Below are positions 49,434 to 57,846 of a stretch of 64,000 bases of DNA, piece by piece. Numbering within the stretch: the first letter of the stretch is position 1; each line of letters starts with the position of its first letter. The stretch is from Granulicella pectinivorans (GTDB taxonomy: Bacteria; Acidobacteriota; Terriglobia; Terriglobales; Acidobacteriaceae): assembly GCF_900114625.1 (NCBI RefSeq), contig NZ_FOZL01000002.1, positions 372,001-436,000 of the forward strand. Reading direction: 5' to 3'. The position numbers were made by a program, and so were the translations under genes. Below the pieces are notes generated by a model that had not been told where the DNA came from, searched no databases, and saw nothing but the letters and a program-made list of their open reading frames with translations.

Positions 49434-49462
49434 TTGACAGGCCCTATATAGGGCGTTAGTTT
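49434..49462 (+). promoter_or_regulatory. nrdJ promoter
   Basis: TTGACA (49434-49439), 17-bp spacer, TAGTTT (49457-49462). The -35 is perfect; the -10 matches at three positions. NrdR box 2 fills the spacer, so binding there would block RNA polymerase. Confidence 0.55.
49441..49456 (+). promoter_or_regulatory. NrdR box 2
   Basis: GCCCTATATAGGGCGT matches the NrdR consensus at about 11 of 16 positions and contains a perfect GCCCTATATAGGGC palindrome. It sits between the -35 and -10 elements of the nrdJ promoter. Confidence 0.55.
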
Positions 49463-49722
49463 CACATAACGGAAGTACAAGCTGTAACCCGACATTCATC
49501 AGGAACAACACTTCGAAAGCCGCTCTCCCGTGTCCGGCGTACCTCCCCATGCCGAGACGTATTCCGGCGACCGGTTTAGCCGAGCACTCCCCAGGGGGAC
49601 TTTCGCGGCGTAACACCAAACTTTTTCGTTCGAGATATTCGAAAGACTCGAGAGATCAGAACCACCCAGAGCACCACCGTTCTAACGACTTCGCACCAGG
49701 AAAATCCAGGAGAACCACCAGC

Positions 49723-52700
49723 ATGTCCCCCATCAAGCAAGCCACAGCACCCGAGACCGGAACTGAAAACAAGACCAAGCGCGGTGGCGCCGGCCTTCAA
49801 TTCGTCCGTCACTTCTCCACGGCAGGCGTCTCCCCCTACGACCAGGTCACCTGGGAGTTCCGCGACGCCATCATTCAGGATTGGAAGGGCAAGCTGATCT
49901 TCGAGCAGAAGGGCGTCGAAGTCCCTGCCGACTGGTCCATGACCGCGACCAACATCGTCGCCTCGAAGTATCTCCATGGCCTCAACGGGACCGAGGAGCG
50001 CGAGTCGGGTGTCCGCGCTCTCATCACCCGCGTCGCTGAATCGATTCGCGACTGGGGCATCCGCGATGGCTACTTCAAGACGGACGAAGACGCTGCGATC
50101 TTCTATGACGAGCTCGCGCACCTGCTGCTGAACCAGAAGGTGGCCTTCAACTCGCCCGTATGGTTCAACGTCGGCTGCGATCGTCTGGAGCCGAACTCCG
50201 ATGCGCAGAACTGGCATTGGAACAAGCACTCCTGCGCGATTGAATTTTCCGTCACCGGCTACTCCAAGCCGCAGTGCTCGGCCTGCTTCATCAACTCCGT
50301 GCAGGACTCGCTCGACTCCATCCTGACGCTGGCCAAGACCGAAGGCATGCTCTTCAAGTGGGGCTCGGGCGCCGGTTCGAACCTGTCGGCCATCCGTGGC
50401 TCGATGGAAACTCTCTCGGGTGGCGGCACCGCATCCGGCCCGCTCAGTTTCATGCGCGGCTTCGACGCGTTCGCCGGCGTCATCAAGTCCGGTGGCAAGA
50501 CCCGTCGCGCCGCCAAGATGGTGGTCCTCAACATCGATCACCCGGATATCGAAGACTTCATCGAGTGCAAGGTGAAGGAAGAAGAGAAGGCCTGGCATCT
50601 CATGCAGGCTGGCTACGACGGGTCCGGTCCGGACTCCGAGGCCTACTCGTCCATCTTCTTCCAGAACGCCAACAACTCCGTTCGCGTCACCGACGAGTTC
50701 ATGCAGGCGTACGAGAAGGACGGCAACTTCTCCACGAAGACCGTCAAGGGCCGCGAGCCGGTGAAGGAGTATAAGGCACGCGACCTGATGAACAAGATCG
50801 CGGAGGCCACCTGGCAGTGCGGCGACCCCGGCATGCAATATGACACCACCATCAACAAGTGGCACACCTCGAAGAATACGGCTCGCATCAACGCATCGAA
50901 TCCGTGCTCGGAGTACATGTTCCTCGATGATTCGGCCTGCAACTTGGCCAGCTTCAATCTGCTCAAGTTCCTCACGCCGGGCGGCCAGTTCGACGTCGCC
51001 TCCTATCGTCACGCGATCGCGGTCGTCACTACCGCGATGGAGATCATTGTGGACTCGGCTGGCTACCCAACCGAGATGATCGCCAAGAACTCGCACGACT
51101 ATCGTCCGCTCGGCCTTGGCTATGCGAACCTTGGCGCGCTGCTGATGGCCTTCGGTCTACCCTACGACTCCGATGCCGGTCGCGACTTCGCCGGCACCCT
51201 CACCGCGATCCTCTGCGGCGATGCGTACTGGCAGTCGGCGCGTATCGCCGAGACCTGCCCACCGCTCGCCGGCGCAACGAACCTCACCAAGCAGACCGAG
51301 ATTACCGGCGGCGCTTGCCCCGGCTTCTACGTCAACCGTGAGCCGTTCCTCGATGTCATCCGCATGCACCGTGCCGAAGTGAACCACATCGGCAATTCGC
51401 GTGCGACGACCACCGAGCCCTTCGTCGTTCCGCACCTCGACTCGCTCATTGATGCGGCCAAGGATGCATGGGATGGCGCGCTCGCCCACGGAGAAAAGTA
51501 CGGCTACCGCAACTCGCAGGTCACCGTCCTCGCACCCACCGGCACCATCGGCTTCATGATGGATTGCGATACCACCGGCGTCGAGCCCGATCTCGCTCTG
51601 GTGAAGTACAAGAAGCTGGTCGGCGGCGGCATGATCAAGATCGTCAACTCCACCGTGCCTTCGGCGCTCATCAAGCTCGGGTACTCCGAGGCGGATGTGA
51701 ACGCGATCGTCAGCTACATCGACGCAACCGGCACCATCGAAGGCGCGCCGGCCATCAAGCCGGAGCACCTCGCCGTCTTCGATTGCTCGTTCAAGCCCGC
51801 CAAGGGTACGCGCTCCATCCATTACATGGGCCACATCAAGATGATGGCTGCGGCACAGCCGTTCCTCTCGGGCGCGATCTCGAAGACGGTCAACCTGCCC
51901 AACGACTGCTCGGTGCAGGACATCGCCGACGCATACGTCGAGAGCTGGAAGCGCGGCATCAAGGCTGTCGCCATCTACCGCGATGGATCGAAGGGCACGC
52001 AGCCCCTCAATGTCTCCGCGCAGACCGACGACAACAAGAAGGGCACCAAGGTGCTGACCAGCGCAGAAGCAGCCGCAGCGCCGGGATCGACCGAGGAGCT
52101 CAAGACCGCTCTCGCCAATCTCGACCTGACCAAGGCTCGCGTGCTGGAACTGGAGGCGCAGATGAAGGCGCTCGCCATGTCCGCTACGCAAAACTCCGAG
52201 TCGGTCGACGCCAAGGAGCCTCCGCGGGCGGTTCGCCATCGCCTCCCTGCCGAGCGCGCCTCGGTGACCCACAAGTTCGCTCTCTCCGGGCACGAAGGCT
52301 ACATCACCGTCGGGCTCTACCCGAACGGCTCGCCGGGTGAGATCTTCATCCGCATGGCCAAGGAGGGCTCCACCGTCTCCGGCCTGATGGACTCGTTCGC
52401 GACCGCCATCTCGCTGGCCCTGCAGCATGGCGTCCCCCTGCGAGTTCTGTGCGAGAAGTTCGCACACACCCGCTTCGAGCCCAGCGGCTGGACCGGCAAC
52501 CCGGAGATCGGATACGCCAAGTCGGTGATGGATTACATCTTCCGGTGGATCCAGATTCGCTTCCTCTCCGGCACGCAGCTTGACCTCTTCGCGGGTCTCT
52601 CGTCTCCGGCGAGCGTTCCGGTCACGGGCACCATCTCGGCCCCGGCCAACACGGTCAGCCTGCACGCCGAAGCCTCGCTTCATCCGGTCCAGGAGTATGC

Positions 52701-52935
52701 GGACCGTTCGGCGCCCCGTGGCGGCATCGCTCCCGATCTGACGGCAAGCTCCGGTCTCGAAGCGGCTCCTGCCGGCACCCTCGAAGACCGCGGCATCTAC
52801 CACACGGCCAGCGCCATGAAGGACCTCTACGACATGGGCGATTCCCCAAGCTGCGCGACCTGCGGCGCCATCATGACGCGGTCCGGTTCCTGCTACCGCT
52901 GCAACGAGTGCGGCAGCACCAGCGGCTGCAGCTAG
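49723..52935 (+). CDS. nrdJ: Adenosylcobalamin-dependent (class II) ribonucleoside-diphosphate reductase
   Basis: Makes deoxyribonucleotides using B12 as radical source. The 1070-residue protein has VAFNSPVWFNVG near residue 145, SACFINSVQDSLDSIL near 188, LFKWGSGAGSNLSAIRG, NPCSEYMFLDDSACNLAS (active-site Cys) and NHIGNSRATTTEPF. The C-terminal tail SPSCATCGAIMTRSGSCYRCNECGSTSGCS is split by cysteines into a zinc-ribbon or redox module typical of long NrdJ. Start: ATG at 49723 with AGGAGA upstream; the frame extends to 49549 but has no other support. Regulation by NrdR is likely from two boxes upstream. Because it needs no oxygen or iron radical cofactor it works in air and without air. Confidence 0.95.
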   Translation: MSPIKQATAPETGTENKTKRGGAGLQFVRHFSTAGVSPYDQVTWEFRDAIIQDWKGKLIFEQKGVEVPADWSMTATNIVASKYLHGLNGTEERESGVRALITRVAESIRDWGIRDGYFKTDEDAAIFYDELAHLLLNQKVAFNSPVWFNVGCDRLEPNSDAQNWHWNKHSCAIEFSVTGYSKPQCSACFINSVQDSLDSILTLAKTEGMLFKWGSGAGSNLSAIRGSMETLSGGGTASGPLSFMRGFDAFAGVIKSGGKTRRAAKMVVLNIDHPDIEDFIECKVKEEEKAWHLMQAGYDGSGPDSEAYSSIFFQNANNSVRVTDEFMQAYEKDGNFSTKTVKGREPVKEYKARDLMNKIAEATWQCGDPGMQYDTTINKWHTSKNTARINASNPCSEYMFLDDSACNLASFNLLKFLTPGGQFDVASYRHAIAVVTTAMEIIVDSAGYPTEMIAKNSHDYRPLGLGYANLGALLMAFGLPYDSDAGRDFAGTLTAILCGDAYWQSARIAETCPPLAGATNLTKQTEITGGACPGFYVNREPFLDVIRMHRAEVNHIGNSRATTTEPFVVPHLDSLIDAAKDAWDGALAHGEKYGYRNSQVTVLAPTGTIGFMMDCDTTGVEPDLALVKYKKLVGGGMIKIVNSTVPSALIKLGYSEADVNAIVSYIDATGTIEGAPAIKPEHLAVFDCSFKPAKGTRSIHYMGHIKMMAAAQPFLSGAISKTVNLPNDCSVQDIADAYVESWKRGIKAVAIYRDGSKGTQPLNVSAQTDDNKKGTKVLTSAEAAAAPGSTEELKTALANLDLTKARVLELEAQMKALAMSATQNSESVDAKEPPRAVRHRLPAERASVTHKFALSGHEGYITVGLYPNGSPGEIFIRMAKEGSTVSGLMDSFATAISLALQHGVPLRVLCEKFAHTRFEPSGWTGNPEIGYAKSVMDYIFRWIQIRFLSGTQLDLFAGLSSPASVPVTGTISAPANTVSLHAEASLHPVQEYADRSAPRGGIAPDLTASSGLEAAPAGTLEDRGIYHTASAMKDLYDMGDSPSCATCGAIMTRSGSCYRCNECGSTSGCS

Positions 52936-52949
52936 TCCCTCCTCCACAC

Positions 52950-52998
52950 AAACCGGCCGGCCGAAGATCACCACGATCTACGGCCGGTTTTCTTTTTT
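52950..52998 (+). terminator. Intrinsic terminator of nrdJ
   Basis: AAACCGGCCG (52950-52959) pairs with CGGCCGGTTT (52981-52990), with an inner GATC/GATC stem in the loop, followed by TCTTTTTT. It starts 14 bases after the nrdJ stop codon. Confidence 0.85.
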
Positions 52999-53050
52999 GC
53001 AGGACCGCGATCCATACTTGAGTCTGGCGGTCTCCACAGGAGGAAGTGTC

Positions 53051-54097
53051 GTGCGCGTCTTTCGAACGGTTGTTGTCTTCTCTGCTCTCCTGCTGTGCCC
53101 CCTCGCCGGCTGGTCCCAGTCCTCCGCGAACCTCGCCAGACTCGGCTTCTACGCCGATCCCGAGGTCCATTTCTTCGCCGGCCAGTACTGGATCTACCCC
53201 ACCTCATCCAGCCCCGAGAGCCAGGAACAAAAGGCCTTCAATCCCCTGCAGCAGAAGCTTCGCGCCGGACACGTCATCCACCCCGTGTACCTCCTACACA
53301 CCTCGCTCGACGCCTTCTCCTCCCCCGACCTCGTCCATTGGACCCGCCATCCCGCAGTCCTCGACGTGAAGAACGTTCCCTGGGCCGCCTATGCCTTCTG
53401 GGCTCCCACCGTCATCGAGCAGCACGGCAAGTACTATCTCTTCTTCGCCGCCAACGACATCCAGAAGCAGGACACCTTTCCCGGAGGCATCGGCGTCGCC
53501 GTCAGCGACTCGCCCGCAGGCCCCTTTATCGATGCCCTCGGCAAGCCACTCATCGGGGAGTTCCATAACGGTGCCCAGCCCATCGACCCCGCCGTCTACC
53601 GCGACGACGATGGAACCATCTACTTCTATTACGGCGGACAAGGCCACTGCAACGTAGCGCGCCTCTCCGCCGACCTTAGGTCGGTCATTCCCATGCAAGA
53701 CGGTTCGCTCTACAAGGAGATCACTCCGGATCACTACGTCGAGGGTCCCTTCATGATCAAGCGCAGGGGCGTCTACTACTTCATGTGGTCCGAGGGGAGC
53801 TGGGAGAACTCCACCTACGGCGTAGCTTACGCCCGCAGCAACAGCCCCACCGGCCCCTTCATCCGCGAAGGCAAAATCCTCCAGACCGACCCCGCCATCG
53901 CCAACGGCCCCGGCCACCACTCGGTCCTGCAAATCCCCGGCACCGACATCTGGTACATCGTCTACCATCGCCATCCGCTGGGCACCACCGGAGCCAATGA
54001 ACGTGTCATGGCCATCGACCGCATGACCTTCGCTCCGGACGGAAGCATCGAACCCGTCAAGATGACCGAAGACGGACCGGGCGCGAGGGTGCCTTAG
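53051..54097 (+). CDS. Secreted glycoside hydrolase family 43
   Basis: A 348-residue exported five-bladed beta-propeller enzyme, likely an arabinofuranosidase, xylosidase or galactanase. GTG at 53051 has AGGAGG eight bases ahead; signal peptide VVVFSALLLCPLAGWSQ. The first blade has ARLGFYADPEVHFFAGQYWIYP, with Asp acting as general base in GH43 (ADPEV), then WAPTVIEQHGKYYLFFA, GAQPIDPAVYRDDDGTIYFYYGG and HYVEGPFMIKRRGVYYFMWS (Glu of VEGP as general acid). It is more canonical than the GH43-like protein at 13561. The gene converges on the second TonB-dependent receptor, five bases apart. Confidence 0.9.
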   Translation: MRVFRTVVVFSALLLCPLAGWSQSSANLARLGFYADPEVHFFAGQYWIYPTSSSPESQEQKAFNPLQQKLRAGHVIHPVYLLHTSLDAFSSPDLVHWTRHPAVLDVKNVPWAAYAFWAPTVIEQHGKYYLFFAANDIQKQDTFPGGIGVAVSDSPAGPFIDALGKPLIGEFHNGAQPIDPAVYRDDDGTIYFYYGGQGHCNVARLSADLRSVIPMQDGSLYKEITPDHYVEGPFMIKRRGVYYFMWSEGSWENSTYGVAYARSNSPTGPFIREGKILQTDPAIANGPGHHSVLQIPGTDIWYIVYHRHPLGTTGANERVMAIDRMTFAPDGSIEPVKMTEDGPGARVP

Positions 54098-54102
54098 GCT
54101 GA

Positions 54103-56976
54103 CTAGAAACTGAAGAAGCCACCAAACAACAGGGCCCGGGCACCCTGGTCCGCGGTGGGAATGCCGAACGTCGAACGCTGCCCCGCCTGCACCGGAATCA
54201 GCACGCCGCTTGGGTTGGTATAGTTGGCGTGGTTCAGCACATTCACCGCATACACATACGCATCGAAGGAGTACCGCCGCCGCACTGGCACCGGCTTCGC
54301 GGGAGTCTTCGCGCCAGCGGCCTTCGGAGCATCGGGCAGCTTCGGCCCAAAGTTGAAGCTGCGGCTAAGCCTCTGGTCCACCTGTAACGAAGCAGGTGCT
54401 GTCCCCAGGTTGATCGGAATCGTCTTCTGCCCGGCGATCGGCTGGGTATCGAAGACGCCCCATCGCGTCGTGACCACCGAGGCGCGCGTCAGATCCGTCG
54501 CATACGTGGGCCTGTCGTTATACTGCGTGTCTCCATTCAGATCCTGCCCAACCGTAATGTTGAACGGCGCGCCTGAGCGCAGCACAGCGTTGGTGCTGGT
54601 ATGAATCTTGAACGGAAGATCGGCATTCAGGTACGCATACATCTGGTGCCGGATATCGTTCGCAGCTCGCCCATAGTCCACATGCTGGTCGTACGAGTTC
54701 GACGGGAACCCGCCGTTGGTGTTGGAGTCGTTGAACGACAACGAGTAGTAGGTATAAAAACTGATCGGCCCCTTGCGATAGGAGCTGTTGATCCGCAGGG
54801 ACTGCTGGTTCGACAAGCCCTCCGATCCGTACTCATAGATCGCGTTCGTCCCCCCATATGGCCGCACGCCGCTCCCCGGCATCGGCGCATTGATGTTGCG
54901 CATCTCGAACGCATGCACCAGGTGCGTGTTCGTGTAGTTGACCGAGAGGTTGGCCACCTTGCCGAAGGGATGGTCGATGCCCAGGCCGGAAAACACGCTG
55001 TACGGAGCGCGAAGATTGGGATCCATCTGCGTGATCGCCGGAGGTACGCTGGCACCAAGCGCCGCCGGACTGGGAATAAGGGGATAGAAATCCGGATTCT
55101 CCACCTGGTACTGCTGCTGCACCACCCCGTTGCCGCGCGCAATCCGCAACTGGCTTCCCGTCGAGAAGCGCTGGTAGAAGATGCCCGACCCAGCCCTCAG
55201 CGTGAACCGCGCCGGCTTACCCTTCGGCCCCACCGCATACGCCAGCGAGATCCGCGGCGCCACGTCGAAGTGGTCCGAGATCACCGTCTGGCTCTCCACC
55301 CGCAGCCCGATCGACGCCGTGAACTTCGGTGTCACCTTCCAGTCGTCTTCCACATAGACAGCCCCATCGACGCGACTCACCTTCGCCTTGGGCGTTCCCA
55401 CCGACAATGAGAAGAGCGACGCGCCCCCACCTGAAGCGCGGATCTGGGCCGGTGTCAGCCCCTGTGCGATCCCCTGCAACGTAAGCTGATACGCGCCGAT
55501 CGTCGCAAACGTATAGGCCCCGTTGAAGCCCGATGTCGCATCGCTGGCATCCCGCAGAATACGCAGCCGCCCTCCCGCGCGCAGGAACGACTTCTTGAAC
55601 ACATGCGAGAAGTAGTCCTGCAGCTCATAGGTATCCTGATTATCCCGCGTCGTGCCGCCCGGCGCACCGCCTCCATTGAACGCACCCTGCACGTTGATCG
55701 TCGGTGCCGTCGATGCCGCGAACTCGTTGTTCCGCGTCCGCGTGTACTGAAACCGCAGCTCGTTCACCGTCTTCGCGCCAAAGCTCTTCGTCGCCAGCAT
55801 CTGCATGGTCTGGCTGGTGTTGTCCAGCCGATACGCTTCACTCGCCAGCACCAGCCCGCCTACCCCGCCCACAGCCTGCGCCTCATGCGAAACGATATAG
55901 CGCAGACTGATCGCCGTGTGGAATGGTCCCTGGAAGTCGATACGCGGATCGAAGTAGATCTGCGTGCGCTTATTCGGAATCGCCTGCGTCAGCGCAACCA
56001 CATTCAAACCATCGAGAACCGTGGCTTTCACAAAGCTGCTGTCGGAGTACATGTTGCGAGAGAAGTTTGCGTTCGAGGCCAGGTGCTTTCCCAGAGGTCC
56101 ACTCAGATAACCACCCAACTGCGAATGGCTGTAGGCCGGCTGCGTCGCAATCGGATCCTGCGCATTCAAGATCGAATTCGAATAGTTGCCCCACAGGCCG
56201 CCATGCAGCGTACCCGCCCCCGGCTTGGTAAAGATCTCGATCCGCGCCTGTCCCGGCGTGTCGTACTGCGCCGAGTAGAGGTTCGAGTTGATCCGTATCT
56301 CGCGAATATCTGACTTGGGAGGCAGCCGCGTGCCCTCGAAGCCATCGATGTAAAAGTGCGCCCCATCCGTCGATGGTCCCGCGATCGCCTCGAGCTGCTG
56401 CTTCATCGTATCGGGGTCGTCCGAAAGAATATTGAGATCCGCAGGCCGCAGAACGATCGCCGACCCATTATGCTCCGGAGCCGTATCGTCTCCCTCGTCC
56501 CCCACGCTCACCTGCATCTCCGCCGTCGGAATGGGTAGCGTCACGTCGATCCGCTGCGCATGCCCCTCACCCCGCGGCTCCGTAACCACCAAGTTCTGCT
56601 GGATCAGCGCAAAGCCCGTTGCCTGCACCAGCAGGCTGTAGGAGCCAACCGCCAGGCCGGCCAGCCGGAAGACACCGGCATCGTCTGAGGTCGTTACCAT
56701 CGCTGCCGAGGAGCCGCTTGTCGCAGTCGGAACCGCGGTCAACGTGATCTGCGCATGTGGAATGAGATAGCCGGCGGGATCCTTGACCGTTCCGGTCAGC
56801 GTCGCCATCGCGCCGGGGTCTGTGCGCGGAATGGTCGGCGGCTGTTGCGCGGCAAGAAGATGCGTGAACACAAGGACGAGCAGAAACGTAGAGAAACTCG
56901 CGCGTCGACAGCGCAGGAAGCGATATCTCGAGTTGAAGGCAGGGGGTCGTGCACGCACGGCGAACTTGGTCTCCAT
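54103..56976 (-). CDS. Oar-like TonB-dependent receptor
   Basis: A 957-residue outer-membrane receptor. Signal or membrane segment FSTFLLVLVFTHLLAAQQ, then a CarboxypepD regulatory-like domain (LTGTVKDPAGYLIPHAQITL, GVFRLAGLAVGSYSLLV), a plug region (IDGFEGTRLPPKSDIREIRI, YDTPGQARIEIFTKPG) and a barrel ending in GGFFSF with terminal Phe. FNITVGQDLNGDTQYNDRP is a common block of this subgroup. It lies next to a GH43 gene, so it may import the released oligosaccharide, which is inference. The ATG at 56976 is preferred; the frame opens at 57033. A divergent GNAT gene starts 198 bp away. Confidence 0.88.
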   Translation of the reverse strand: METKFAVRARPPAFNSRYRFLRCRRASFSTFLLVLVFTHLLAAQQPPTIPRTDPGAMATLTGTVKDPAGYLIPHAQITLTAVPTATSGSSAAMVTTSDDAGVFRLAGLAVGSYSLLVQATGFALIQQNLVVTEPRGEGHAQRIDVTLPIPTAEMQVSVGDEGDDTAPEHNGSAIVLRPADLNILSDDPDTMKQQLEAIAGPSTDGAHFYIDGFEGTRLPPKSDIREIRINSNLYSAQYDTPGQARIEIFTKPGAGTLHGGLWGNYSNSILNAQDPIATQPAYSHSQLGGYLSGPLGKHLASNANFSRNMYSDSSFVKATVLDGLNVVALTQAIPNKRTQIYFDPRIDFQGPFHTAISLRYIVSHEAQAVGGVGGLVLASEAYRLDNTSQTMQMLATKSFGAKTVNELRFQYTRTRNNEFAASTAPTINVQGAFNGGGAPGGTTRDNQDTYELQDYFSHVFKKSFLRAGGRLRILRDASDATSGFNGAYTFATIGAYQLTLQGIAQGLTPAQIRASGGGASLFSLSVGTPKAKVSRVDGAVYVEDDWKVTPKFTASIGLRVESQTVISDHFDVAPRISLAYAVGPKGKPARFTLRAGSGIFYQRFSTGSQLRIARGNGVVQQQYQVENPDFYPLIPSPAALGASVPPAITQMDPNLRAPYSVFSGLGIDHPFGKVANLSVNYTNTHLVHAFEMRNINAPMPGSGVRPYGGTNAIYEYGSEGLSNQQSLRINSSYRKGPISFYTYYSLSFNDSNTNGGFPSNSYDQHVDYGRAANDIRHQMYAYLNADLPFKIHTSTNAVLRSGAPFNITVGQDLNGDTQYNDRPTYATDLTRASVVTTRWGVFDTQPIAGQKTIPINLGTAPASLQVDQRLSRSFNFGPKLPDAPKAAGAKTPAKPVPVRRRYSFDAYVYAVNVLNHANYTNPSGVLIPVQAGQRSTFGIPTADQGARALLFGGFFSF

Positions 56977-57174
56977 CGGTGATAGCAACGAGCGCAGGGA
57001 TGGGAACAAGTCTGAAGAACGCATTCGTCGCATCCGGAATAGCTGTCCCCGGATGGGTACGCAGGAGTTTGACGCAGTGGAATAAGGAAGTTGGTACGCT
57101 TGGTCATATTATCGCAGGCACCTGTCCCAAATCGGTAGAAGCTCAATTTACGGTGGAGGTATACGGAGAATTGC

Positions 57175-57636
57175 ATGGTTGAAATAAGGCAGATTGCACC
57201 CACCGACGCCGAAGAAGTATCGCTCCTCATCACGCAACTGGGATACCAGAGAACTTTGGAGCAGGTTCTCCAATGGATCGCCGCCATCGATACCAGGCAG
57301 CAGGTCGCCTTCGTCGCCACGCTCGAGGGCGTGGTCGTCGGCTGGATCGAGATCGCGGTCGTCCATCACCTGCAGTCTGCTCCGTACGCGCTCATCGGTG
57401 GCCTCGTGGTGAAAGATGGCATCCGAGGCAAAGGAGTCGGGCGCAGCCTCTGCGAGCGCGCCGAAACCTGGGCGTGGTCGGTCGGTGTCGACACAGTCCG
57501 GGTGACCTCACGCAGCAGCCGCATCCAGGCCCACCGCTTCTACCTCCGCGACGGGTACCGGATCGACAAGACCTCGCTCGTCTTTGAAAAGAAGGCGGGA
57601 CCGAAAAAACGGGTAGAGAAGCTCCCTGAAGCATGA
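57175..57636 (+). CDS. GNAT family N-acetyltransferase
   Basis: A 153-residue acetyltransferase. The acetyl-CoA loop reads VKDGIRGKGVGRSLCE (about residues 81-96), then VTSRSSRIQAHRFYLRDGY, where the Tyr acts as the general acid in related enzymes. IRQIAPTDAEEVSLLITQLGY opens the fold. It resembles aminoglycoside 6'-acetyltransferase-like or small-molecule GNATs; the substrate is not clear. The C-terminus is a short Lys-rich tail. ATG at 57175 has GGAG upstream. Confidence 0.85.
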   Translation: MVEIRQIAPTDAEEVSLLITQLGYQRTLEQVLQWIAAIDTRQQVAFVATLEGVVVGWIEIAVVHHLQSAPYALIGGLVVKDGIRGKGVGRSLCERAETWAWSVGVDTVRVTSRSSRIQAHRFYLRDGYRIDKTSLVFEKKAGPKKRVEKLPEA

Positions 57637-57846
57637 TCTTCGCTCCCTCTTGAAGCGCGAAGACGATTTCCTGCATCCACTAGATATACGGCTTCTTAGA
57701 ATGCATCCGAGATGCCGTCTGCCTGGTGTACCCCTTCTGGGCCGATGGTATCCTTTGACGTACACAGGCCGAAAAACCGAAACGCTGGATATCGATTCGT
57801 CTTCACAAACGTCTCGAAGAGATCCAGAGTGTGGCAAGGAGAGGAA

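Larger units (their letters stand above)
49146..49722. other. 577-bp intergenic region upstream of nrdJ
   Basis: Holds, in order, a strong terminator for the ABC operon, about 190 bp without recognisable signals apart from a T-run after ACCCGGC near 49370, two NrdR-like boxes with an overlapping promoter (49410-49462), and a leader of about 260 bp before nrdJ. I looked for a cobalamin riboswitch B12 box in the leader, because nrdJ enzymes need B12, and did not see one. Confidence 0.7.

Noticed and set aside
49463..49722. Cobalamin riboswitch ahead of nrdJ
   Set aside because: I could not find a B12-box-like sequence or the conserved core; the NrdR boxes explain regulation better.
51157..52974. 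605-codon minus-strand frame opposite nrdJ, and another at 49576-51096
   Set aside because: Both are antisense to a complete nrdJ and read as low-complexity Gly/Val/Arg/Asp sequence; they result from codon bias.
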